From CBDCGS01 sp965216915 (lineage in GTDB: Bacteria > Pseudomonadota > Alphaproteobacteria > UBA828), in assembly GCA_965216915.1 (NCBI GenBank), contig CBDCGS010000010.1, positions 1 to 64,000 of the forward strand: a DNA stretch of 64,000 nt, written 5' to 3'. This document shows, one piece after another, positions 36,145 through 45,460 of the stretch. Under the pieces are notes generated by a model. That model did not search any database. It was given only the letters and a program-made list of their open reading frames with translations, and was not told the origin of the DNA. The translations under genes and the position numbers were made by a program. Every line of letters starts with the position of its first letter. The first letter of the stretch is position 1.

Positions 36145-36910
36145 CTACTCGGCCGACGAGATGATGACCGTGGCGGCCGCGCGCTTGCTCGGAAACGGCA
36201 CGGTTTGCTTCGTTGGGATCGGCTTACCGAGTGCCGCGGCGAACCTCGCGCGCCTGACCCACGCGCCGGACGTCGTGCTGATCTATGAGTCTGGCACGAT
36301 CGGGACGAAACCGGACGTGCTGCCGCTTTCCATCGGCGACGGCGAGCTCGCAGAAACCGCCGACGCGGTGGTCTCGACGCCGGAGATTTTTCGCTACTGG
36401 CTGCAGGGTGGGCGCGTCGACGTCGGGTTTCTCGGCGCCGCGCAGCTCGATCGCTTCGGCAACATCAACACGACCGTGATCGGCGACTACGCGGCGCCCA
36501 AGGTGCGCCTTCCCGGCGCCGGCGGTGCGCCCGAGATCGCCGCGCTTGCGGCGGAGGTGTTCATCATCATCCGCCAAAGTCCGCGCGCCTTCGTCGAGCG
36601 TCTCGATTTCGTGACCTCGGCCGGCCACCTCACCGGTGGCAATTGGCGCACCGAAGCGGGGCTTCCGGGGCGCGGGCCGACCAAGATCATCACCGATCTT
36701 GGCGTGCTCGAGCCCGATCCGGAGAGCCGGGAGATGATTCTCGCGGCGGTTCATCCCGGCGTCGCGCTCGACGATGTGATCGCGGCCACCGGCTGGCCGC
36801 TCAAATGCGCGCCGTCGCTTGGCGAGACGCCGGCGCCCGAGCCCGTCGAGCTCGAGACGTTGCGCGCCTTGAAGGAGCGCACGGCGGCGGCCCACGATAG
36901 CGCCGCGTGA
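36137..36910 (+). CDS. 3-oxoadipate CoA-transferase subunit B
   Basis: A 257-aa partner subunit. The catalytic glutamate is in LIYESGTIG (about residue 51) and the CoA-site Gly-rich segment is VDVGFLGAAQLDRFGNIN. The ATG at 36137 lies inside subunit A's last codons, indicating coupled translation, and the TGATG at its end couples it to the maleylacetate reductase. Completes conversion of 3-oxoadipate to 3-oxoadipyl-CoA. A thiolase to finish the pathway is not in the window. Confidence 0.88.
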   Translation: MPDYSADEMMTVAAARLLGNGTVCFVGIGLPSAAANLARLTHAPDVVLIYESGTIGTKPDVLPLSIGDGELAETADAVVSTPEIFRYWLQGGRVDVGFLGAAQLDRFGNINTTVIGDYAAPKVRLPGAGGAPEIAALAAEVFIIIRQSPRAFVERLDFVTSAGHLTGGNWRTEAGLPGRGPTKIITDLGVLEPDPESREMILAAVHPGVALDDVIAATGWPLKCAPSLGETPAPEPVELETLRALKERTAAAHDSAA

Positions 36911-37974
36911 TGCGCGATTTCGTCTTTACCGCCAACCCCGCTCGCGTCGTGTTCGGCGCCGGCAAACGCGCCGCGCTGGCGAGCGAGCTCGATCATCTGG
37001 GCATCACGCGCGCGCTCGTGCTGTGCACGCCCGAGCAGCGGGCCCAAGCCGAGGCGGCGGCAGCCTCGGTCGGCGCGCGCGCGGTCGGTGTGTTCGATCG
37101 CGCGGTGATGCATGTGCCGGTGGAAACCGTCGCCGAGGCGAGCGCCGTGGTCGCCGAGACCGGGGCCGACGGCACGGTCGCGGTCGGCGGCGGCTCGACC
37201 ACGGGGCTTGGCAAGGCGCTGGCGCGCGCCCATGGACTGCCGATCGTCGCCGTGCCGACGACCTTCGCGGGCTCTGAAATGACCCCGATCTGGGGGCTCA
37301 CCCAGGACGGCATCAAGACCACGGGGCGCGACTCCGCCGTGCTGCCGAAGACGGTGATCTACGATCCCGAGCTACTCATGAGCCTACCCACGGCGGTCGC
37401 CGGGCCGAGCGGCATGAACGCGATCGCGCACGCGGTCGAGGCGCTCTATGTCGAGGCCACGAACCCGATCGCGCAGCTGATGGCGGAGGAGAGCATTCGC
37501 GCGCTCGCGGCGAGCCTGCCGCGGGTGATCGCGATGCCCGACGATATCGATGCCCGCGCGGAGGCGCTCTACGGCGCCTGGCTCGCGAGCGTCGTGCTCG
37601 GCACGGTCGGTGTCGCGCTGCACCACAAGCTTTGCCACACGCTCGGCGGCAGTTTCAACCTGCCGCACGCCGACACCCACACGATCGTGCTGCCGCATGC
37701 CGTTGCGTACAACGCACCGGCGGCGCCCGATGCGATGGCTCGCGTTGCCGCAGCGCTTGGGGTCGACGGCGATGCCGCCGCCGGCTTGTTCGACTTGGCG
37801 ACGGCGCTCGGCGCCAGGACGGCGCTGCGCGACCTCGGCATGGCGGCCGGCGACCTTGATCTGGCCGCGCAGCTTGCGACGGAGAACCCCTACGACAACC
37901 CCCGGCCGGTCGAGCGCGATGGCATTCGCGCGCTCCTCCAAGACGCCTTCGACGGGCGGCGGCCGGGCACCTGA
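36910..37974 (+). CDS. Maleylacetate reductase
   Basis: Iron-alcohol-dehydrogenase-family enzyme (354 aa) reducing maleylacetate to 3-oxoadipate with NAD(P)H. Characteristic features are ANPARVVFGAGKR at the N-terminus, NAD-binding GGGSTTGLGKALA, IVAVPTTFAGSEMTPIWG, and the HHKLCHTLGGSFNLPHADTH signature of maleylacetate reductases. The ATG at 36910 (TGATG overlap) is preferred to the GTG one codon earlier. It is the last catalytic gene before the ABC importer, 28 bp upstream of the binding-protein gene. Confidence 0.92.
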   Translation: MRDFVFTANPARVVFGAGKRAALASELDHLGITRALVLCTPEQRAQAEAAAASVGARAVGVFDRAVMHVPVETVAEASAVVAETGADGTVAVGGGSTTGLGKALARAHGLPIVAVPTTFAGSEMTPIWGLTQDGIKTTGRDSAVLPKTVIYDPELLMSLPTAVAGPSGMNAIAHAVEALYVEATNPIAQLMAEESIRALAASLPRVIAMPDDIDARAEALYGAWLASVVLGTVGVALHHKLCHTLGGSFNLPHADTHTIVLPHAVAYNAPAAPDAMARVAAALGVDGDAAAGLFDLATALGARTALRDLGMAAGDLDLAAQLATENPYDNPRPVERDGIRALLQDAFDGRRPGT

Positions 37975-38002
37975 CAGCCAAAGAGAAACGGGAGGACGAC
38001 TG

Positions 38003-39313
38003 ATGACGAAGGATCGCAAAACCCAAAGCACCGGCGTGACCCGGCGGCAGGTCGTGAAGAGCGCGGGCGTTGCCGGCGCCGCCGCGGCGGCGGCGAGCAC
38101 GATCGGTTTCCCCCATGTCGCGCGGGCCGCCGACACGGTGAAGATCGGCTATGTGAGCCCGAAGACGGGGCCGCTCGCGCCGTTTGCCGAGGCGGACGAG
38201 TTCAACGTCGCCGCGATCATGGAAGCGATCGGCGGCAAAGTGGAGTCGGGCGGCAAGACCTACGACGTCGAGATCATCGTCAAGGACAGCCAGTCCAACC
38301 CCAACCGCGCCGCCGACGTCGCGAGCGAGCTGATCCTCTCGGACGAGGTCAATCTGCTGTGCGCGGCCAACACGCCCGAGACCACCAACCCGGTCGCCGA
38401 CCAGGCCGAGGTCAACGAGGTACCCTGCGTCACCACGCTCTGTCCGTGGCAGCCCTATTTCTTTGGGCGCGGCGGCAATCCGGAGGAGGGGTTCCAGTGG
38501 ACCTACCACTATTTCTGGGGCCTCGAAGATGTGATCGGCGTGTTCCTGAACCTTTGGGGCAAGCTCGAGACCAACAAGGTCGTCGGCGGCCTGTTCCCGA
38601 ACGACGGCGACGGCAATGCCTGGGGCCATCCCGAGATCGGTTTCCCGCCGGTGCTGGCCGGCGAGGGCTATAGCCTGGTCGATCCCGGGCGCTATCAGAA
38701 CCTGTCCGACGATTTCTCGGCGCAGATCGCCGAGTTCAAGGACAACAATGTCGAGATCGTCACCGGCGTCGTGCTGCCGCCCGATTTCACGACTTTCTGG
38801 ACCCAAGCCGCGCAGCAGGGCTTCCGGCCGAAGGCGGCGACGGTCGGCAAGGCGCTTCTCTTTCCCGTCGCCGTCGAAGCGCTCGGCGAGGCCGCGCACA
38901 ATCTGAGCTCGGAGATTTGGTGGAGCCCGTGGCATCCGTTCCAATCGAGCATCACGGGCCAGAGCTGCGGCGATCTCGCGCAGGCCTTCACGACCGCGAC
39001 GGGTAAGCAGTGGACGCAACCGGTCGGCTATGGCCACTCCCTGCTCGAGGTGGCGATCGACGTGATTCGGCGCGCCGACGATGTGGGCGATCCCGAGGCG
39101 ATGCTGGCCTCGATCGTCTCGACCAACATCAACACGGTCGCGGGTCCCGTCTCCTGGGGCAGCGGGCCGGTGAAGAACGTCGCGAAAATGCCGCTCGTGG
39201 GCGGCCAATGGCGGCGCACGGCGGACGGCCCCTTCAACTACGACCTCGTCATCACCGCCAACGAAACCGCGCCCGACATTCCGTCGGGCGGCACGATGGA
39301 GGCAATCGCCTAG
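38003..39313 (+). CDS. Liv-type ABC substrate-binding protein, Tat-exported
   Basis: Periplasmic type I binding protein (436 aa) of the branched-chain-amino-acid/aromatic family. The signal carries a twin-Arg motif TRRQVVKSAG (residues 13-22) with cleavage after HVARAAD. The mature part begins VKIGYVSPKTGPLAPFAEADEFN and shows SQSNPNRAADVASELI. Many family members bind aromatic acids. Its location directly after the ring-cleavage genes suggests hydroquinone or a related aromatic as ligand, an inference. ATG at 38003 follows GGAGGACGACTG. Confidence 0.9.
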   Translation: MTKDRKTQSTGVTRRQVVKSAGVAGAAAAAASTIGFPHVARAADTVKIGYVSPKTGPLAPFAEADEFNVAAIMEAIGGKVESGGKTYDVEIIVKDSQSNPNRAADVASELILSDEVNLLCAANTPETTNPVADQAEVNEVPCVTTLCPWQPYFFGRGGNPEEGFQWTYHYFWGLEDVIGVFLNLWGKLETNKVVGGLFPNDGDGNAWGHPEIGFPPVLAGEGYSLVDPGRYQNLSDDFSAQIAEFKDNNVEIVTGVVLPPDFTTFWTQAAQQGFRPKAATVGKALLFPVAVEALGEAAHNLSSEIWWSPWHPFQSSITGQSCGDLAQAFTTATGKQWTQPVGYGHSLLEVAIDVIRRADDVGDPEAMLASIVSTNINTVAGPVSWGSGPVKNVAKMPLVGGQWRRTADGPFNYDLVITANETAPDIPSGGTMEAIA

Positions 39314-39369
39314 CTGGCCGAGCGGATGGCGGGCGGTCGCACGGGGCGCTGCCCGCCACCACGCGCGCC

Positions 39370-40095
39370 ATGTCAGCCCTCATCGAGCTGCACGAGGTTT
39401 CGAAGAGCTTTGGCTCGGTCAGGGCCAGCGACGATTTCAGCATGGCGCTGAACGAGGGCGAAGCGCTCGGCGTGATCGGGCCGAACGGCGCCGGCAAGAG
39501 CACCGTTTTCAACATCATCACCGGCGCAGTCCGTCCAAACGCCGGCCGCGTTTTCTACGACTCGCACGACATCACCAACAAGACGCCGCATGAGCGCTGT
39601 CGCATGGGGATCGGGCGCTCCTACCAGATCCCGCATCCCTTCGCGAACATGACGGTGTTCGAGAACCTGCTCGTCGGCGCAGCGTTTGGCGGCGCCCGCT
39701 CCGAGGCCGCGTGTTACGACGATTGCTACGAGATCTTGGCGCGGACCGGTCTGCTGCCAAAAGCCAACACGCTCGCAGGCGCGCTCACGCTGCTCGAGCG
39801 CAAGCGTCTGGAGATGGCGCGCGCGTTGGCGACGCGGCCTCGCGTGCTTCTGCTCGACGAGATCGCGGGCGGGCTCACCGAGCATGAATGCGAGGCGCTG
39901 GTGGAGACCATCAAGGCGATTCATGCGAACGGCGTCTCGGTCGTTTGGATCGAGCATATCGTCCATGCGCTTCTGTCTGTCGTGAGCCGCCTGGTGGTGA
40001 TCAATTTCGGCCGCAAGCTCGCGGAAGGCGAGCCCAACGTGGTGATGGCAAGCGCCGAGGTGCGCGAGGTCTATATGGGGATCGACGCGGAATGA
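39370..40095 (+). CDS. Liv-type ABC ATP-binding protein (LivG-like)
   Basis: A 241-aa ATPase. Walker A GPNGAGKST, the Q-loop region IGRSYQIPHPFANM, signature-position ALTLLERKRLEMARAL (a non-LSGGQ variant seen in LivG-like proteins) and Walker B RVLLLDEIAGGL, followed by switch His in WIEHIVHALL. Its stop overlaps the LivF-like start (ATGA). One of two distinct ATPases energising the five-part importer. Confidence 0.93.
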   Translation: MSALIELHEVSKSFGSVRASDDFSMALNEGEALGVIGPNGAGKSTVFNIITGAVRPNAGRVFYDSHDITNKTPHERCRMGIGRSYQIPHPFANMTVFENLLVGAAFGGARSEAACYDDCYEILARTGLLPKANTLAGALTLLERKRLEMARALATRPRVLLLDEIAGGLTEHECEALVETIKAIHANGVSVVWIEHIVHALLSVVSRLVVINFGRKLAEGEPNVVMASAEVREVYMGIDAE

Positions 40096-40796
40096 GCACG
40101 GCGCTCCTCGAGACCAGCGACCTCACCGCGTCCTACGGCGATTTTCAAGCGTTGTTCGGCATCGATGTGATGGTCGAAGAGGGCGAGACCATCGCGATCA
40201 TCGGTGCGAACGGGGCGGGCAAATCCACCTTCTTGCGCTCGGTCACGGGGCAGCTTCGCTCGACGCCGGAGGCCGTGCGCTTCGAGGGAGAGGCGATCGG
40301 CCATCTCCCCGCGCATCGCATTGTCCAGCGCGGCATCGCGATGGTCCCGGAGGGCCGTCGCCTCTTTCCCTCGCTGACCGTGGAAGAGAATCTGCGGCTC
40401 GGGGGCTACGCGAAACGCGCCGGCCCGTGGGATCTCGCGCGCGTCTACACCCTGTTTCCGGTGCTTGCCGAGCGTCGCCAGACGCCCGCGACCGCGCTGA
40501 GCGGCGGCCAGCAGCAGATGTGCGCGATCGGCCGCGCTTTGCTGATCAATCCCACATTGCTGCTGTGCGACGAGATCAGCCTCGGCCTCGCACCGATCGT
40601 CATCCGCGACATCTATGACGCGCTGCCGACGATCACGGGCGAGGGCACGACGGTGGTTGTGGTCGAGCAGGACATCAACCAGGCGCTCACCGTCGCCGAC
40701 CGCGTCTATTGCTTTCAGGAGGGGCGCGTGTCGCTCCGGGGCAAGCCCGCGGATCTCACCCGCGACCAGATCAGCACCGCCTACTTCGGGATGTGA
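40092..40796 (+). CDS. Liv-type ABC ATP-binding protein (LivF-like)
   Basis: A 234-aa ATPase. Walker A GANGAGKST, signature ALSGGQQQMCAIGRAL, Walker B TLLLCDEISLGLAP and switch region VVVVEQDINQAL. It is translationally coupled to the LivG-like gene by a 4-bp overlap and precedes the first permease by 4 bp. Confidence 0.94.
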   Translation: MSTALLETSDLTASYGDFQALFGIDVMVEEGETIAIIGANGAGKSTFLRSVTGQLRSTPEAVRFEGEAIGHLPAHRIVQRGIAMVPEGRRLFPSLTVEENLRLGGYAKRAGPWDLARVYTLFPVLAERRQTPATALSGGQQQMCAIGRALLINPTLLLCDEISLGLAPIVIRDIYDALPTITGEGTTVVVVEQDINQALTVADRVYCFQEGRVSLRGKPADLTRDQISTAYFGM

Positions 40797-40800
40797 GGCG

Positions 40801-41667
40801 ATGGCCTGGGTCGATGCGATCATTCAGGGGACCTTGCTGGGCGGGCTTTACGCGCTCTTCGCGACCGGGCTGTCGCTGATCTTCGGCGTCATGCGGCTCG
40901 TCAACATCGCGCATGGTGATTTGATCGTGCTGGCGGCGTTTCTCGGTCTCGCCGTGGTCAATGGCACAGGCATCCACCCGCTCGTGAGCCTGATCCTCGT
41001 CGTGCCGGTGATGGGCGCGATCGGCTACGCCTTGCAGCGCGGGCTCCTCAACTTCACGCTCGGACGCGACATCCTGCCGCCCTTGCTCGTGACCTTCGGG
41101 CTCTCGATCATCATTCAAAACGTCCTGCTCGAGGTGTTCTCGGCCGACACGCAACGCCTGAAGGTCGGCGCGCTCGAGACCGCGAGCATCCAGCTGGGCG
41201 AGAAGATCGCGATCGGCTGGTTCCCGCTCATCGTGTTCCTCGCGGCGCTCGCGGTGATCGCCGGCCTGCAATTGCTGCTCTACCGCACCCGCCTCGGCGC
41301 CGCGTTCCGCGCGACCTCGGACGATCGCGAGACGGCGGGCCTCATGGGCATCGACAACCGGCACATCTTCGGGCTCGCGATGGCGCTCGCGCTCGGTGTC
41401 GTCGCGCTGGCGGGCATCTTCATGGCGGTGCGCACGAACTTCTCGCCGGCCATCGGGCCCGCCCGCCTGCTCTATGCCTTCGAGGCCGTCATCATCGGCG
41501 GGCTCGGCAGCCTGTGGGGCACGCTCGCGGGCGGGGTGATCCTCGGCGTCTCGCAGGCCATCGGCGCCAAGATCCATCCGGGCGCGCAGATCCTGGCCGG
41601 CCATGTTGCGTTTCTGCTCGTGCTCGTGCTCAGGCCCAATGGCCTCTTCCCGCGGATCCGCGACTGA
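40801..41667 (+). CDS. Liv-type ABC permease (LivH-like)
   Basis: A 288-aa inner-membrane permease with about eight hydrophobic helices. Family signatures: QGTLLGGLYALFATGLSLIFGVMRLVNIAHGD, RATSDDRETAGLMGID (the EAA-like ATPase contact loop) and GGLGSLWGTLAGGVILG. It shares TGATG with the next permease gene. Confidence 0.95.
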   Translation: MAWVDAIIQGTLLGGLYALFATGLSLIFGVMRLVNIAHGDLIVLAAFLGLAVVNGTGIHPLVSLILVVPVMGAIGYALQRGLLNFTLGRDILPPLLVTFGLSIIIQNVLLEVFSADTQRLKVGALETASIQLGEKIAIGWFPLIVFLAALAVIAGLQLLLYRTRLGAAFRATSDDRETAGLMGIDNRHIFGLAMALALGVVALAGIFMAVRTNFSPAIGPARLLYAFEAVIIGGLGSLWGTLAGGVILGVSQAIGAKIHPGAQILAGHVAFLLVLVLRPNGLFPRIRD

Positions 41668-42740
41668 TGCGCGAAGCTGCCGCAGCCTATCGCGTGGAGC
41701 GTCAGACGCGGGCGAGCCGCTATGGCGCGCTCTTCGCCGTCATCGCGCTGGCGGTGCTGATCTCGTTGCCCTTCTGGGGTGGCCGCGCCGACATGCGCAC
41801 GATCGTCGAGATCGCCTACTATCTCGCGCTCGCGCAGCTCTGGAACTTGCTCGCGGGCTATGCCGGCCTCGTCTCGGTGGGCCAGCAGGCGTTTCTCGGC
41901 CTGGGCGGCTATGCGTTGTTCGCGATGGCCATCAACGGCGGCATTCATCCCATCGCCGCGCTGCCGCTTGCCGGCATCGTCGCGGCGCTGTTTGCGGTGC
42001 CGACGGCGTTCATCGTGTTTCGCTTGCGCGGCGCTTACTTCGCGATCGGCACCTGGGTGGTCGCCGAGGTCTACATGCTCTCCTTCGCGCAGATCACCGC
42101 CCTCGGCGGCGGCTCGGGCATGAGCCTGCCGGCGTCGATCGTGAAGACGATCGCCTCGGGCCGCCAATGGCGGGACTCGGTCATCTATTGGAGCGCGCTC
42201 GTGATCGCGGTCGGCGTGATCGCGCTCGTCTATCTCCTGCTGCGCTCGCGCCACGGCCTCGCGCTCACCGCCATTCGCGATTCGGAGCCGGCCTCGGAGA
42301 GCCTCGGCGTCGATAATTTCCGCACCAAGTTCTGGATCTACCTGGTCGCCGCGTTCGGCACGGGCATGGTCGGCGCGCTGATCTTCCTCACCAAGCTTCG
42401 CATCTCCCCGGAGGCCGGCTTCAACGTTGTCGATTGGACCGCCAACGTGATTTTCATCGTGGTGATCGGCGGCATCGGCACGATCGAGGGGCCGATCATC
42501 GGCGTGATCGTCTTCTTCATCCTGCGCGAATTCCTCGCTGATTTCGGCAGCTGGTATCTCATCGTGCTCGGCGCCGTCGCCGTGGTGATGATGCTGCGCG
42601 CGCCCCAAGGCATTTGGGGCCTGATCGCTGAACGGTTCGATATCCGGTTCTTCCCGGTGCAGCGCCGATTGGTGTTCGACCCGGCCGACTTCCGCTTCGT
42701 CGCGCAAAAGCCCGACCAGGAGGGGCGCGGTCAGCGCTAA
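41667..42740 (+). CDS. Liv-type ABC permease (LivM-like)
   Basis: A 357-aa permease. Helical segments ALAQLWNLLAGYAGLVSVGQQAFLGLGGYALF and RLRGAYFAIGTWVVAEV, then the ATPase contact loop ALTAIRDSEPASESLGVDNFRTK, and a conserved VIGGIGTIEGPIIG. It is the last gene of the import-and-degradation unit; a double hairpin starts 6 bp after its stop. Confidence 0.95.
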   Translation: MREAAAAYRVERQTRASRYGALFAVIALAVLISLPFWGGRADMRTIVEIAYYLALAQLWNLLAGYAGLVSVGQQAFLGLGGYALFAMAINGGIHPIAALPLAGIVAALFAVPTAFIVFRLRGAYFAIGTWVVAEVYMLSFAQITALGGGSGMSLPASIVKTIASGRQWRDSVIYWSALVIAVGVIALVYLLLRSRHGLALTAIRDSEPASESLGVDNFRTKFWIYLVAAFGTGMVGALIFLTKLRISPEAGFNVVDWTANVIFIVVIGGIGTIEGPIIGVIVFFILREFLADFGSWYLIVLGAVAVVMMLRAPQGIWGLIAERFDIRFFPVQRRLVFDPADFRFVAQKPDQEGRGQR

Positions 42741-42745
42741 TCCCG

Positions 42746-42782
42746 CGCAGGTGGCATCACCTGCGACGGCGCACCGTCGTTT
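42746..42782 (+). terminator. Double hairpin closing the hydroquinone/ABC operon
   Basis: Two adjacent stems: CGCAGGTG-GCAT-CACCTGCG (42746-42765), then CGACGG-CGCA-CCGTCG (42764-42779) followed by TTT. Position right after the last permease and the short T-run make an intrinsic terminator plausible. Confidence 0.65.
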
Positions 42783-42835
42783 ACCGGTTGTTAGCCGTGT
42801 TCGCGCTAGCTGATCTTGGCTGGGAGGCGCGGCGC

Positions 42836-44782
42836 GTGGGATCCCATAGAAAACTCGAGCGTTGGTTCGACACGGCGGTCCGCCATCAGGTGGCCGGCGA
42901 GCTCGTGCGTGCGGAGGCGCTCTACCGCCGCATCCTGAGCGTGGCGCCCGCCAGCGTGCCGACGTTGATCAATCTCGGATTGGTGCTCAAGTCTCGCGGG
43001 GCGTTTGCCGCGGCGGAGGGAGCGCTCCGCCGTGCGCTCGACGCGGAGCCGGACAATCCGGAATGCCTCAACAATCTCGGCGGGGTGCTCATCGCGCTCG
43101 ACCGGGCCGACGAGGGCTTCAACTATTTCCGCCGCGCCCTCAAGCTCCGCCCCGACTATGCGCACGCCCATGTCAGCTTGGGCACGGCGCTCCGCGCCTT
43201 CGGCCGGGTGACCGAGGCGTCGCAGCATCTCCAGCGCGCGATCGAGCTGGACCCGAGCTCGGCAGAGGCGCATCGCGAGCTTGCGACGGTGCTTCGGGAG
43301 CGCGGCCATGTCGACGAGGCGCGCGCACGCTTCGACCACGCCATTGCGTTGGCGCCGGACGATGTCGGGCTTCGGGTCAGGCGCGCGCTGCTCGTCCCCG
43401 TGATCCCCGACTCCGACGCGCAGCTCGCGCGCTACCGGCAAGACGTGGCCGATGCGATCGACCGCCTCACCGCTGAGCGGCCGACGATCCACAACCCGAT
43501 CGTCGAGGTCGGGCGGGTCAACTTCTACATGGCCTATCACGGGCTCGATGATCGGCCGATCCAGGAGGCGATCGCGCGGTTCTATGAGGCCGCTTGCCCG
43601 TCGCTTTCCTACGTCGCGCCGCATTGCCGCGGACCCAAGCCGACGATCACCGGCCGGCGGATCCGCATCGGCTGCATCTCGCGCTACTTCCGTGATCACG
43701 CGATCACCTGGACCTTCCGGCACTATTTCGACGTCTATCCGGCCGATCGGTTCGAGATCTACCTCTACACGTTCGAGCGCGAGGAGAACGAGATCTGGAA
43801 CGAGATGAGCGCGCGGGCGCACGCGTCGGCGATCTTGCCCGAATGCGACCTCGCGCGCGCCCGGCGCATGATCGCGCGTGACAAGCTCGACGTGCTGATC
43901 TACCCCGACATCGGGATGGAGCCGTGCACCTATTTCCTGGCATTTGCCCGGCTCGCCCACGTCCAATGCGTCGCCGGCGGTCATCCCGTGACGACCGGCA
44001 TCGGTACCCTCGACTACTGGATCGGCAACGATCTCGGCGAGCCGGAGGATGGCGCCGACCACTATTCCGAGCAGCTGCTGCGGGTTCGCGGCATCACCAA
44101 CTATTACCGTCGGCCCGTGGCGCCGGAGCGTCTCAAGGAGCGGGCGGCCCTCGGCTTGCCCGTCGATGGCCCGCTCTATGTTTGCGCGCAGAGCCTCTTC
44201 AAGCTGCATCCCGAGTTCGACGACATCCTCGGCGCGATCCTGCGCGCCGTGCCGCACGGCGTCGTCGCGTTATTCGAGGCGCCGGTCGCCGACTGGACGA
44301 AGCTGCTGCTCGAGCGGTTGCACCGTTCGATTCCCGACGTTGTGGACCGGGTGCTGATGCTGCCGCGCATGCCGTTCGCCGATTTCCTCAACGTGCTGGC
44401 CCGCGCGGATGTCATGCTCGACACGACGCGGTTCAGCGGCGGCAACACCAGCTTTCAAGGGCTTGGGCTCGGCACGCCGATCGTCACCTACGCCGATCGC
44501 TACGCTCGCGGCCGCGTGACGGTGTTGCTCTACCGCCATATGGGACTTCTCGATTGCGTGGCGGAGAGCCACGAGGCCTATGTCGAGATCGCGACGCGGC
44601 TCGGCCGTGATCAGGCGGAGCGGGTGCGTGTCAGCCGGGAGATCCTGGCGCGCTGCGGCGTGCTGTTCGACAACGCCGAGGGCACGGCGGAGCTGCGCGA
44701 TTTCTTCCTCGATCTGTTCACCGGCGGCGCGGCGGCGAGCGACGGCGCGGCGGACGTTCCCGTCCACGCGCTCGCGGGCTGA
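42836..44782 (+). CDS. TPR protein with GT41-type (O-GlcNAc-transferase-like) glycosyltransferase domain
   Basis: A soluble protein of 648 aa from a GTG start. Residues ~10-195 hold about five tetratricopeptide repeats (for example SLGTALRAFGRVTEASQHLQRAIELDPSSAEAH). The C-terminal half has the two Rossmann-like lobes of SPINDLY/OGT-type enzymes (RRIRIGCISRYFRDHAITWTF, then TRFSGGNTSFQGLGLGTPIVTY). It may glycosylate a protein or a glycan carrier. Start: GTG at 42836, 8 bp after GGGAGG; TTG at 42788 and GTG at 42797 have weaker sites. It heads a run of four closely packed genes. Confidence 0.82.
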   Translation: MGSHRKLERWFDTAVRHQVAGELVRAEALYRRILSVAPASVPTLINLGLVLKSRGAFAAAEGALRRALDAEPDNPECLNNLGGVLIALDRADEGFNYFRRALKLRPDYAHAHVSLGTALRAFGRVTEASQHLQRAIELDPSSAEAHRELATVLRERGHVDEARARFDHAIALAPDDVGLRVRRALLVPVIPDSDAQLARYRQDVADAIDRLTAERPTIHNPIVEVGRVNFYMAYHGLDDRPIQEAIARFYEAACPSLSYVAPHCRGPKPTITGRRIRIGCISRYFRDHAITWTFRHYFDVYPADRFEIYLYTFEREENEIWNEMSARAHASAILPECDLARARRMIARDKLDVLIYPDIGMEPCTYFLAFARLAHVQCVAGGHPVTTGIGTLDYWIGNDLGEPEDGADHYSEQLLRVRGITNYYRRPVAPERLKERAALGLPVDGPLYVCAQSLFKLHPEFDDILGAILRAVPHGVVALFEAPVADWTKLLLERLHRSIPDVVDRVLMLPRMPFADFLNVLARADVMLDTTRFSGGNTSFQGLGLGTPIVTYADRYARGRVTVLLYRHMGLLDCVAESHEAYVEIATRLGRDQAERVRVSREILARCGVLFDNAEGTAELRDFFLDLFTGGAAASDGAADVPVHALAG

Positions 44783-44800
44783 GCCGGAGGCTGCCGGCCC

Positions 44801-45460
44801 ATGACCACGATCGCGGTGATGCAGCCCTATTTCTTTCCCTACGCCGGCTATTTTCGGTTGCTCGCGGTCGCCGACTTGTTCGTCATCTATGACTGCGTGC
44901 AGTTTCCGCGACGCGGCTGGGTGCATCGGAACCGCCTGCCTGGCCACGACGGCAAGGCGCGCTGGCTGACGCTGCCGCTCATCAAGGCGCCGCAGGCGGC
45001 CCGCATCGACGCGATCCGGGTTGCCGCCGACGCGCCTGCGCGTCTGGCCGCAGAGCTCCCGCGCTTTCCGCTTGTCGCGGCGGCCGAGCGGGGGCATCCG
45101 CTGATCTGCGCGCTCCTCGCGCCGGGCGGCGGCGCGCTGGTTGATTATCTCGAGAGCGGGCTTCGGGCGGCGGCGCAAGCGCTCGGTCTGACGACTCCGA
45201 TGGTGCGCTCGAGCGCCTTCGGCATCGATCCCGCCGTGACCGGTCAGTCCCGCATTCTGGCAATCGCCGAGTCCGTCGGTGCCGATTGCTACGTCAATGC
45301 GCCGGGGGGCCGCGCGCTCTACGACGCCGAGCTGTTTCGCGCGCGGGGGATCGCGCTGCGGTTTCTCGACGCCTATCCCGGCCCCGCGTGGAGCATCCTC
45401 GCCCGCGCTCTCGCCGAGCCGCCCGAGCGGCTTGCCGGCGAGATTCACGCCGCCTTGTGA
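44801..45460 (+). CDS. WbqC-like family protein
   Basis: A 219-aa protein of the WbqC family found in O-antigen and capsule loci. Hallmarks: IAVMQPYFFPYAGYFRLLAVADLFVIYDCVQFPRRGWVHRNRL at the N-terminus and a C-terminal LRFLDAYPGPAWSILARAL. The biochemical role in the family is not settled; sugar aminotransfer or acyl transfer have been suggested. It overlaps the next gene in GTGA. Confidence 0.88.
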   Translation: MTTIAVMQPYFFPYAGYFRLLAVADLFVIYDCVQFPRRGWVHRNRLPGHDGKARWLTLPLIKAPQAARIDAIRVAADAPARLAAELPRFPLVAAAERGHPLICALLAPGGGALVDYLESGLRAAAQALGLTTPMVRSSAFGIDPAVTGQSRILAIAESVGADCYVNAPGGRALYDAELFRARGIALRFLDAYPGPAWSILARALAEPPERLAGEIHAAL

